Assembly (NCBI RefSeq): GCF_003719305.1
Contig: NZ_RARC01000010.1
Location: forward strand, 1-64,000
Length of the DNA stretch: 64,000 nucleotides
Direction of reading: 5' to 3'
From: Mycolicibacterium stellerae
GTDB lineage: Bacteria; Actinomycetota; Actinomycetes; Mycobacteriales; Mycobacteriaceae
The position numbers and the translations under genes are program-made. Positions 8,428 to 15,862 of this stretch are shown one piece after another; position 1 is the stretch's first letter, and every line of letters begins with the position of its first letter. The notes beneath the pieces are model-generated. The model had not been told where the DNA came from, did no database searches, and saw only the letters and a program-made list of their open reading frames with translations.

Positions 8428-9987
8428 CTAATTCACGGTGATCGGCGCGCCGTTCAGCGTCCACCCCGACGTGGTGTAGCTGCCCGCGGCCACGTTAGAC
8501 GTCTTCGCGAACGGCACGGCTTGCGTATTTTGCAACGCGATGTTGTTGAACGCGATTCTGTTGACCGACCCGGCGTCCACCACGATCCCGACGTTGCGGT
8601 ACGCCGATGTGGGTGTATTCGAAATGGTCAGGCCCGAGATGGTGACGCCGGTGACGCTCCTATTGGCGCTCCCGGAGTAGACGAGAACCGCTCCGTGTAC
8701 TACTTGGGTGTTGGTGTTGGCGCCGGTCACCGTTCCGCCTGTGACGTCGACGTTGCTCACCGAGTTGGTATTCCACGGACTACCCTCGGCGGCGATGTAG
8801 ACCGCCGCCGCATTGGATTGGGATACCGCGATGTTTCGGTAGGAGATGTTCTGTCCGCCGACGACGGTGATGCCGCGCCCATTGGTGGTCCCGTTTACGC
8901 GCGGTGATTCGATGACAATGTCGTGGCAGATGGGCTCTGTGCCGTAGGAGACAACGGCGACCCCGTCGTCACCCGTTGCCTGGGTAACGGCGTTGATGAC
9001 CTTGCCGTTGTTGGCACCGTTCGTCATGTGAATACCGTCAGCGCGGGTGTTGCGCACTGTCACCCGGGTGAGCGTGAAATTGCTTGCGCCATAGATCAGT
9101 ACACCCGCCGCGGCCGAGCCGGTGATGGAGACGTCGCTAATCGACACTCCGTTGCCCTGTATGAACAGCCTTTGTTGATCGGCGGCGTCGTAGCGTGTTC
9201 CGGTCAACGGCGCGGTCAGGTTCAGATTGGAAACTGCGACGTTGTCGGCAAGGATCTGCACAGAAGAGGTCGCATCGTTGGTCGCCTGCAGCGTGGCGCC
9301 GCCGCCGTCGATTCGCACGCCTGCGCTGCGCAGCTTGAGAACCCCGCTGTGTTGGTAGGTTCCTGGAGCCAAGGTGAGGGTATCGCCGGACCGAAGCGCA
9401 TCGAACTTGGATTGGAGCCACGCGGTGGTGTCGCCCGAGGGTGGCGCTGTTGTGGTCGTCGGCGGCGAGGTGGTGGTCGGCGCGCTTGTGGTCGTCGTGG
9501 AAGGGGCGGATGCCACGATGGTCACCCGGTCCAGTGAAAGCGACCGCGTGCAGAAGAACCTGTACGGATTTGTGAAGGCAACCCCGATCGTGTGCGATCC
9601 AGCCGCGATAGTCGTCGGTGTCGTGTAGGCGGCCCACGACGACGAAGAGACTTTCACGGTAGATATCGCCTTACCATCCACCAAGAGATTCATGGTCGGC
9701 GCCCCATTGCATTGCTGCCCCTTCGCACGGACGACGACACTGGCGGAGGCAGGCAGTGCGACCGTGATCGATGCGGTCGCCGCCGCTTTAAGGACGAGTG
9801 CCACGCCGCCGGAAGCGGTGGAGTCGCGAACAGTGCTGGCGCCGGATGCGGGTGTGACCTTCATCGACTCGGCTTCGATCGTTGCATCCGCGGCAACCGC
9901 GAGTGGGGTGATCGAACAGGTGACGGCGATGGCGGCGGCAATGCCTACGAATGCGAGCGAAGCAAATACCGCACGTACTCCGGACAT
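8428..9987 (-). CDS. Secreted parallel beta-helix protein with N-terminal carbohydrate-binding-like domain
   Basis: A 519-residue exported protein. A signal peptide (start MSGVRAVFASLAF, cleavage near AVAADA) is followed by a domain beginning TIEAESMKV and ending near LDRVTIVAS, which resembles the CBM35/36-type beta-sandwich. A Thr/Pro linker of about 25 residues then leads to a right-handed beta-helix of roughly 300 residues with repeated short strands (GVSISDVSITGS, NFTLTRVTVRN, NISYRNIAVSQ). The start at 9987 is chosen because GGAG lies just upstream and the signal peptide begins there. The longer frame to 10047 has no signal-like N-terminus. Such folds bind or cleave polysaccharide; no catalytic set could be assigned. 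It interrupts the steroid gene order. Confidence 0.8.
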   Translation of the reverse strand: MSGVRAVFASLAFVGIAAAIAVTCSITPLAVAADATIEAESMKVTPASGASTVRDSTASGGVALVLKAAATASITVALPASASVVVRAKGQQCNGAPTMNLLVDGKAISTVKVSSSSWAAYTTPTTIAAGSHTIGVAFTNPYRFFCTRSLSLDRVTIVASAPSTTTTSAPTTTSPPTTTTAPPSGDTTAWLQSKFDALRSGDTLTLAPGTYQHSGVLKLRSAGVRIDGGGATLQATNDATSSVQILADNVAVSNLNLTAPLTGTRYDAADQQRLFIQGNGVSISDVSITGSAAAGVLIYGASNFTLTRVTVRNTRADGIHMTNGANNGKVINAVTQATGDDGVAVVSYGTEPICHDIVIESPRVNGTTNGRGITVVGGQNISYRNIAVSQSNAAAVYIAAEGSPWNTNSVSNVDVTGGTVTGANTNTQVVHGAVLVYSGSANRSVTGVTISGLTISNTPTSAYRNVGIVVDAGSVNRIAFNNIALQNTQAVPFAKTSNVAAGSYTTSGWTLNGAPITVN

Positions 9988-10278
9988 GGGCACTCCATCG
10001 ACTGGGCGAACGCGATCAAGATCACAGCTTTCTCTTAGTTGACACAAATAACAATATTCACTGCTATCACTTTGGTAACAGAGTCGTCCGGTTCGCGAAT
10101 CGCTTCGGGGTATCTAGTCCGGTTAAGCAACTTTTTCCCCCCGCTCGTAATCACCCGCTGCCCAGGCACGACGGTGCGCATCGACGCTCGCCCCCGGCTC
10201 GAGGTCGTTTAGGGCTGGGTCATTCGGTGAAGCCTCTTGGACGTGTGGCAACTAGTCGCACGCTGAAGGAGTGATCTG
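9988..10278. other. Divergent intergenic region, AT-richer than its surroundings
   Basis: These 291 bases hold the promoters of the beta-helix gene (minus) and the first hemophore-like gene (plus). The half near 10030-10130 is clearly AT-richer than the flanks. An AAGGAG ribosome site for the plus-strand gene is at 10266-10271. I see no KstR box and no IdeR-like 19-bp palindrome here. Confidence 0.5.
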
Positions 10279-10689
10279 ATGAATTTGTCCGCAACGACCG
10301 TCCGTCGCGGCCTGTACGGCGTTCTGGCCGGCGGCCTGCTTGGTGGCGTCGCATCTGCGGCGATGATTATGCCGACCGCCAACGCGGAGCCGGTAACCCC
10401 TATGACGCCAGATAACTGCACGTTCAGCGGTGCCGCCAACACCTCGAGCACGGTGTCGGCCGAGATGAGCACGTACCTGGCGGCCCATCCCGAGACCAAC
10501 GAGGACCTGACGGAGATCGCGAAGCAGCCCATGACAGAGGCTCAGGTGCAGTACCGCGCCTATTTCGCCAAGAACCCGCAGGTTGAGAGCGAACTGAAGG
10601 CAATCAACCAGCCCGCAGTCGACCTGGTAAGCCAGTGCGGCATCGTGGTCCGGCCAACGCCGATCTCGGAGGCCCTGCAGGGCGTGTAA
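10279..10689 (+). CDS. Secreted hemophore-related protein (Rv0203-like)
   Basis: A 136-residue exported protein. A signal peptide of about 36 residues (basic start, GVLAGGLLGG core, ANAEP cleavage site) precedes a small helical domain with the family pattern TYLAAHPETNEDLTEIA, a second helix AYFAKNPQVE, and a conserved Cys pair (DNC near the N-terminus and SQCG near the C-terminus). Rv0203 carries haem across the periplasm; whether this paralogue binds haem is inference. It sits 158 bases before a second copy of the family. Confidence 0.8.
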   Translation: MNLSATTVRRGLYGVLAGGLLGGVASAAMIMPTANAEPVTPMTPDNCTFSGAANTSSTVSAEMSTYLAAHPETNEDLTEIAKQPMTEAQVQYRAYFAKNPQVESELKAINQPAVDLVSQCGIVVRPTPISEALQGV

Positions 10690-10847
10690 ACGCTCGGCTA
10701 ACCGCTGTGTACTGACACCGCTCATCGCGTCGGCATTCTTTTGCCGGCGCGATGAGTGTTTACTCACCCGTTCGCGCCTGCCACATTGGTAACGCCTACT
10801 TGCGCGCCGGCGAACTTGCATTCAGTGGCCCGAACAAAGGAGCAATC

Positions 10848-11261
10848 ATGATCCCAGCGGTGACGCGTGTCCGGCGGACCGTATTCGGAGTACTCGCCGC
10901 AGGCGGCGCCTGCGCCATCCTGGCCAGTCCGCTGGCCGGCGCAGATCCGGACGACGCGCCTGCGCCCGCTCCCGCCGCGACCGATGACTGCACCGCCGCA
11001 ACCCTGGCATCGACCATCAGTACGGTCACGACCCAGCTGTCGACATATTTCGCGGCTCATCCCGACGCCAACCAGGCGCTGATAGACGCCACCCGCCAGC
11101 CGGCCTTCATCGCGGCCGGGCAGTTCGAGGACTACACCAATGCACACCCTGATCAGGCAGACGAGATTCGCGCCATCCAGGCGCCCCTCGCCGCGTTCAA
11201 GGACCGGTGTGGAATGCAGGTGTCGCCGACCGACGCGCTCACGGTGCTCGCAGACCTCTAA
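10848..11261 (+). CDS. Second secreted hemophore-related protein
   Basis: A 137-residue paralogue of the preceding protein with a signal peptide (VFGVLAAGGACAIL, cleavage near LAGADP), an Ala/Pro-rich spacer, the TYFAAHPDANQALIDA helix and the same two cysteines (DDC and DRCG). The frame is open from 10752, but the ATG at 10848 is preferred because AAAGGAG lies 6-12 bases upstream and the signal peptide begins there. It ends overlapping the convergent IclR gene by 4 bases. Probably a haem or other ligand carrier outside the membrane. Confidence 0.78.
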   Translation: MIPAVTRVRRTVFGVLAAGGACAILASPLAGADPDDAPAPAPAATDDCTAATLASTISTVTTQLSTYFAAHPDANQALIDATRQPAFIAAGQFEDYTNAHPDQADEIRAIQAPLAAFKDRCGMQVSPTDALTVLADL

Positions 11262-12181
11262 GGATCGAACGCCGGCTTCGTTCCGCCGAGCCGGCTGGTG
11301 AGCACATCGGCCGTTGCCGTCAACGCGCGGGCGAGCTTGACGATCTCCGCGTCGGTAAGCGCCCGGCCGATCTGTAGCGACACCACCATCGCCTGGCGCT
11401 GATGGTGGTCGAACACCGGCGCCGAGATCACGCTGATATCGAATCGGGCGGGGCGGCGCTGCCCTTTGGATACGTGCTCACTTCGTAGGTGAACTCGCTC
11501 GCCGATGTCGGCGATGAGCTCGCCGAGCAGTGCCTGTAGTTCGTCGGGCAGCCTGTTCGACATCCCCGACATCAGCGCGTAGAGCCGTCGTCCGCCGGGC
11601 GTGAGGCGCTCGACGAGGTATCCGGTGTGACGGCATTCGGCGACGACGCGATCCATTCGCTCGCCATCGGTGCGCAGCGGGATCGTGGGCTCCCTGGCCA
11701 GCCAGTCGCGCAACGCAACGTCGTCCCACAGCACGAACATCAGTCCGACCGGCGGGGCGAACGGATAACTCTGCCCGACGCGGACACCGACGTGGGCGCC
11801 CGGCGGGCCGACGAGTTCCAGCACGGTGATGCGGTCGTCAACTACCGCAGACAGCGCAGCGGTGGTACCCGCGATGGCCGACAGCCTGCGCAACTCCGCC
11901 CGCGCGGCCGGGTCCACCCGCAGCGACTCCTGTGCGGTGTGCCCAAGGGCGATCAGCGCAGGACCCAGTCGATAGGTCTTGTCCCCCGGGTCGCGCACCA
12001 GGTAATCGGAGTCGGTCAGCGTGGTGACGATGCCGAGGCAGGTCGGCTTGCTCAGGCCGAGACGGCGCGCGAGCTCCGACACGCCGAAGCGGTCGTGTGG
12101 GTGGCTGGCGAGGAATTCGAGAACGGCGACCACACGTCCGGTTGGCGGCGACGCCCGGCCGGACGATTCTGGGATCGACAT
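11258..12181 (-). CDS. IclR-family transcriptional regulator
   Basis: A 307-residue regulator with an N-terminal winged helix (residues about 12-75: RVVAVLEFLASH, FGVSELARRLGLSKPTCLGIV) and a C-terminal ligand-binding domain with IGERVHLRSEHVS and ISAPVFDHHQRQAMVVSLQ. The start is the ATG at 12181; upstream residues in the same frame are not helix-like. It is divergent from the DUF1214-SDR-sulfotransferase operon across 89 bases that hold a KstR-like box, so it may add a second, ligand-specific control of that operon. Effector unknown. Confidence 0.88.
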   Translation of the reverse strand: MSIPESSGRASPPTGRVVAVLEFLASHPHDRFGVSELARRLGLSKPTCLGIVTTLTDSDYLVRDPGDKTYRLGPALIALGHTAQESLRVDPAARAELRRLSAIAGTTAALSAVVDDRITVLELVGPPGAHVGVRVGQSYPFAPPVGLMFVLWDDVALRDWLAREPTIPLRTDGERMDRVVAECRHTGYLVERLTPGGRRLYALMSGMSNRLPDELQALLGELIADIGERVHLRSEHVSKGQRRPARFDISVISAPVFDHHQRQAMVVSLQIGRALTDAEIVKLARALTATADVLTSRLGGTKPAFDP

Positions 12182-12246
12182 GTCAGAAATGTACCGCTGC
12201 GTTCCAAATATCGAACGATGGATCGCAGCCGGCCGTTGACGTGAAT

Positions 12247-12260
12247 GAGAACACGTTCTA
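12247..12260. promoter_or_regulatory. KstR-like operator with leaderless promoter for the DUF1214 operon
   Basis: GAGAACACGTTCTA matches TNNAACNNGTTNNA except for the first base (G instead of T). Its last TA begins a TAGTTT -10 hexamer at 12259-12264, and 6 bases later comes the GTG start at 12271. This spacing predicts transcription starting at the GTG itself, so the mRNA would have no 5' leader. Confidence 0.75.
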
Positions 12261-12270
12261 GTTTCTAGGG

Positions 12271-13398
12271 GTGTACTCCCAGCCACTCACCGATGCGATC
12301 GCCGAGGCCGAGCGATTGGTCGCCGCAGCTCCGTTCATCGAATCCGAGGCCGATCTGAACGAAGGTCTGCAGTACCTGGCCGGCTGCATCGCCGGCTGCA
12401 CCCACCTGGCTTTCGACTACGACCGCGACCACCCGTTCATGCAGTCGGGTACCGGCCCGTTCACCAAAATGGCCCTCGACAACCCCGATACCCTCTACTT
12501 CGGCACCCGCGTCCAGCCCGGCCACGAATACGTCGTCACCGGAACTCGCGGCACCACCACCGATCTGAGCTTCCAGATGCTCGGCGGCGAGTACACCGAT
12601 GACAACGTGCCGGTCAGTCAGGCGGCGTTCGACGACCGCGAGCTCGACATCGCGGCCGACGGCACCTTCGAGTGGCGAGTGACGCCGAACAGCCCGTCGC
12701 AGCTGCTGGTCCGCGAGGTGTACAACGACTGGTCCGCACGGCGCGGCTTCATCAGCATCGCCAGGACCGACACCGCAGGCACCGCGCCGCCGCCGCTGAC
12801 GAAGGCGATGATCGAGAAGCGGTACGCGGTCGCCGGAAAGCAACTCGTGCAACGGGTGAAGACCTGGCTGCAGTTCCCGCAGTGGTTCTACGACACGCTG
12901 CCGGTGAACACGATGGTGGCGCCGCGCCTCACCCCGGGAGGGCTGGCCACCCAGTACTCGTCCGTCGGACACTTCGAGCTGAATCCCGATCAGGCCCTTG
13001 TCATCACGCTGCCGGTCACCGATGCGCCGTATCTCGGATTCCAGCTCGGCAGCCTCTGGTACATCTCGCTGGACTACATCAACCATCAGACGTCGCTGAA
13101 CGGCACTCAGGCGCAAGCAGATCCGGACGGAAATATCCGGATCGTGGTTTCCGACACCAACCCGGGCGTCACGAACTGGGTCGAGACGCTTGGCCACCGC
13201 AAGGGCTACCTGCAGTTCCGCTGGCAGCGGCTGTCGCGTGAGCTCACCGAGGCGGACGGTCCCACCGTCGAGTTGCTCGACATCGACAAGGTGGCGGCCG
13301 CGTTGCCGTACTACGAGTCGAACAAGATATCTGACGAGGATTGGCGCGCGCGGATCGCGCTGCGTCAGAAGCAAATTGGCGACAGGATGGTTGGGTGA
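12271..13398 (+). CDS. DUF1214 protein of the KstR regulon (Rv3531c-like)
   Basis: A 375-residue protein with no signal peptide or membrane segment. The C-terminal part carries the DUF1214 pattern (TLPVTDAPYLGFQLGSLWY, IRIVVSDTNPGVTNWVETLGHRKGYLQFRW). It matches Rv3531c in length and neighbours. The family has no agreed reaction. It heads a three-gene operon with an SDR and a sulfotransferase-like gene, coupled by TGATG overlap, behind a KstR-like box, so a role in modifying a steroid intermediate is the best inference. The GTG start is set by the promoter spacing. Confidence 0.85.
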   Translation: MYSQPLTDAIAEAERLVAAAPFIESEADLNEGLQYLAGCIAGCTHLAFDYDRDHPFMQSGTGPFTKMALDNPDTLYFGTRVQPGHEYVVTGTRGTTTDLSFQMLGGEYTDDNVPVSQAAFDDRELDIAADGTFEWRVTPNSPSQLLVREVYNDWSARRGFISIARTDTAGTAPPPLTKAMIEKRYAVAGKQLVQRVKTWLQFPQWFYDTLPVNTMVAPRLTPGGLATQYSSVGHFELNPDQALVITLPVTDAPYLGFQLGSLWYISLDYINHQTSLNGTQAQADPDGNIRIVVSDTNPGVTNWVETLGHRKGYLQFRWQRLSRELTEADGPTVELLDIDKVAAALPYYESNKISDEDWRARIALRQKQIGDRMVG

Positions 13399-14171
13399 TG
13401 CTCAAAGACAAGGTGGTCGTCATCAGCGGTGTCGGTCCGGCACTGGGCACCACGCTTGCGCGCCGATGCGCGCAGGCGGGCGCGGATCTGGTGCTGGCGG
13501 CCAGGACCGTCGAGCGCCTCGACGACGTCGCCAAACAGATCACCGACATCGGCCGCCGCGCGGTGACGGTCGGCACCGACATCACCGACGAGGCTCAGGT
13601 CGACAATCTCATCGCCGAGTCGCTCAGCGCGTACGGCAAGGTTGACGTGCTGATCAACAATGCGTTTCGCGTCCCGTCGATGAAGCCCCTCGCCAACACC
13701 ACGTTCGACCACATCCGGGACACCTTCGAGCTGACCGTGCTCGGGGCGCTGCGATTGATTCAGGGCTTCACCCCCGCGTTGACCGAAGCGAAGGGTTCGG
13801 TCGTCAATGTGAACTCGATGGTGGTCCGTCACTCCGATCCCAAGCAGGGCGCGTACAAGATGGCCAAGTCCGCGCTGCTTGCGATGTCGCAATCGCTTGC
13901 AAGTGAGCTCGGGCCGCAGGGTATACGCGTGAACTCCGTTCTGCCCGGATATATCTGGGGTGGCACGCTGCAGGGTTATTTCGAGCACCAGGCAGGCAAG
14001 TACGGCACGACCGTCGACGAGATCTACAACGCGGCCGCGGTCAACAGCGACCTCAAGCGGCTGCCGACCGAAGACGAGGTGGCGTCGGCGATCCTCTTCA
14101 TGGCCAGCGACCTGTCCAGCGGCATCACCGGCCAGGCCCTGGACGTGAACTGCGGAGAATTCAAGGCATGA
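13398..14171 (+). CDS. Short-chain dehydrogenase/reductase (Rv3530c-like)
   Basis: A 257-residue SDR. The cofactor motif is altered at the N-terminus (ISGVGPALGTTLA instead of TGxxxGxG), followed by VLINNAF, the catalytic serine in VNVNSMVV and the Tyr-x3-Lys pair in GAYKMAKSALL. It should oxidise or reduce a hydroxyl/keto group with NAD(P). The frame is open further upstream, but the ATG at 13398 overlaps the stop of the DUF1214 gene as TGATG, which decides the start. Middle gene of the KstR-controlled operon; substrate unknown. Confidence 0.88.
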   Translation: MLKDKVVVISGVGPALGTTLARRCAQAGADLVLAARTVERLDDVAKQITDIGRRAVTVGTDITDEAQVDNLIAESLSAYGKVDVLINNAFRVPSMKPLANTTFDHIRDTFELTVLGALRLIQGFTPALTEAKGSVVNVNSMVVRHSDPKQGAYKMAKSALLAMSQSLASELGPQGIRVNSVLPGYIWGGTLQGYFEHQAGKYGTTVDEIYNAAAVNSDLKRLPTEDEVASAILFMASDLSSGITGQALDVNCGEFKA

Positions 14172-15316
14172 ACCCCACTCGCACCGACCCCGGCAGCGTG
14201 GAGGACCTGCACGCCTCGGCGACCAAGGCGTGTGGGCTCGACGACTTCGGCTCCGACGACGACGATTATCGCGAGGCCCTGGGCGTTCTGCTCGAGTCCT
14301 ACCGGCGCGACGCCGACCTCACCGAGATCGGTAGCAAGATGAACCGCTTCTTCGTGCGCAACGCGCTGGTCGCGCGGCTGATGTCCGAGGCGGCGTGGAA
14401 GCAGTACCCGCAGCACGCGGACGTGGGTATCGAGCGGCCGATCTTCGTCACCGGTCTGCCGCGCACGGGAACCACGGCCCTGCACCGGTTGATGAGTGCC
14501 GACCCGCGCCACCAGGGCCTGGAGCTGTGGCTCGCCGAGTTCCCGCAGCCGCGCCCACCGCGCGAAACCTGGTCGGACAACCCGGTTTTCCGTGAACTCG
14601 ATGCCCGGTTCACACAGGCGCACAACGAGAACCCGGATTACACCGGACTGCATTTCATGACGGCCGACGAGGTCGAGGAATGCTGGCAGCTGTTGCGCCA
14701 GTCACTGCACTCGGTGTCGTACGAGACGCTGGCGCACCTGCCGACGTACTCGCAGTGGCTGGCGGGTCGGGATTGGATCAAACCGTATGAGCGGCACCGG
14801 AAGAACCTTCAGCTGATCGGGCTGAACGAGCCCGAGAAGCGCTGGGTGTTGAAGAACCCCAGTCACCTGTTCGCGCTCAAGGCTTTGATGGCCGCCTACC
14901 CTGACGCGCTGGTGGTGCAGTGCCACCGACCGGTGGAGACGATCATGGCGTCGATGTGCTCGCTGGCCCAGCACACCACCGAGGGCTGGTCCAACAGCTT
15001 CACCGGCGAACTGATCGGGCAGGACGCGATGGAGACGTGGTCGCGCGGCCTCGAGTTGTTCACCGCCGAACGGGCCAAACATGATTCGGCGCAGTTCTAC
15101 GACATGGACTACTTCGAGTTGATCAAGGACCCGATCCGCACCGTCGAGGGGATCTACCGGCACTTCGGCATCGAGATGACCGACGAGGCGCGCGCCGCCA
15201 TGGAGGCGAGCGACGAAGAGAGCAAGCAGGGCCCGCGTGCGCCCAAGCACACCTATGCTCTCGAGGATTACGGACTGACCGCCGAGGCCGTCAAGGATCG
15301 CTTCAAGGGGCTGTAG
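14168..15316 (+). CDS. Sulfotransferase-family protein (Rv3529c-like)
   Basis: A 382-residue protein of the sulfotransferase fold. The 5'-phosphosulfate loop is visible as FVTGLPRTGTTALHRL around residue 95, and the 3'-phosphate site as QCHRPVETIMASM. These are the PAPS-binding elements; a LKNPSHLF segment follows the central strand. It overlaps the SDR by 4 bases and is the last gene of the operon. If active it would transfer sulfate from PAPS to a hydroxyl, which is unexpected in a catabolic regulon. Acceptor unknown. Confidence 0.85.
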   Translation: MNPTRTDPGSVEDLHASATKACGLDDFGSDDDDYREALGVLLESYRRDADLTEIGSKMNRFFVRNALVARLMSEAAWKQYPQHADVGIERPIFVTGLPRTGTTALHRLMSADPRHQGLELWLAEFPQPRPPRETWSDNPVFRELDARFTQAHNENPDYTGLHFMTADEVEECWQLLRQSLHSVSYETLAHLPTYSQWLAGRDWIKPYERHRKNLQLIGLNEPEKRWVLKNPSHLFALKALMAAYPDALVVQCHRPVETIMASMCSLAQHTTEGWSNSFTGELIGQDAMETWSRGLELFTAERAKHDSAQFYDMDYFELIKDPIRTVEGIYRHFGIEMTDEARAAMEASDEESKQGPRAPKHTYALEDYGLTAEAVKDRFKGL

Positions 15317-15330
15317 CGTCCCTCTCCTGT

Positions 15331-15392
15331 CGCGAGCAGACGCAAAATCACCCTTAATACGGCGCGTCGGGGTACTTTTGCGTCTGCTCGCG
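15331..15392. repeat. Perfect 17-bp inverted repeat between convergent genes
   Basis: CGCGAGCAGACGCAAAA at 15331-15347 is repeated exactly in inverted form at 15376-15392, with a 28-base spacer. It fills most of the 84-base gap between the convergent sulfotransferase and Rv3527-like genes. The stem ends in A/T runs, so it can work as a terminator in both directions. Its sharp symmetry also resembles an intergenic palindrome family; other copies cannot be checked from this window. Confidence 0.8.
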
Positions 15393-15400
15393 CTGGAAAA

Positions 15401-15862
15401 CTAGCCGTCGCCCGGCGACGGGGCGCTCGACGCTTCCTCCAGGACACCCTCGGCCACAGCGTGTTTGATGCTGTCGGCCAGCTTCGGGCAGGAGCGGGCG
15501 CGGGCCGGCTCGCCGCCGGACTTGCGCACCTCGGCGAAGAACGCACAACGCTGGCTCGCGTCGGAGTTCCACTGCACCGATGTGTGCGCCGGGCCAAGCT
15601 TCTTGACGCTGACCGATACGTGGCAGAACCGGCAGTCGACAGACACCAGACCCGAGTTCAGGTAGCGCTCCCGGTCCCGCCGCGTCGCCTCGCGAACGGC
15701 GGCGGCACGATCCGGGTCCGATGCGAAATCCGGCGCCTTCGACCAGGATCCGTTCGACTCGCCGTCGGCGGCGTTGGCGTGGTCATCGTCGTCATGCGCG
15801 CCGTGCAGTGCCAGCATCGACCGGGCGAGCCGGTCGACGTCTGGTATGTCGTTGCGAGTCAC
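15401..15862 (-). CDS. Small cysteine-containing protein coupled to kshA (Rv3527-like)
   Basis: A soluble protein of 153 residues. The N-terminal half is acidic and His/Asp-rich (ALHGAHDDDDHANAADG); the second half has four cysteines in DCRFCHV, RCAFF and SCPKL. Four such cysteines could bind a metal, but no known motif is matched. The GTG at 15862 overlaps the TGA of kshA as GTGA, so the two are co-translated; the longer open frame to 15913 lies within kshA. Matches the position and size of Rv3527. Function not known. Confidence 0.75.
   Translation of the reverse strand: MTRNDIPDVDRLARSMLALHGAHDDDDHANAADGESNGSWSKAPDFASDPDRAAAVREATRRDRERYLNSGLVSVDCRFCHVSVSVKKLGPAHTSVQWNSDASQRCAFFAEVRKSGGEPARARSCPKLADSIKHAVAEGVLEEASSAPSPGDG

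Noticed and set aside
10048-10278. Iron-box (IdeR) upstream of the hemophore-like genes
   Set aside because: No 19-base palindrome of the TTAGGTTAGGCTAACCTAA type is visible in the region.
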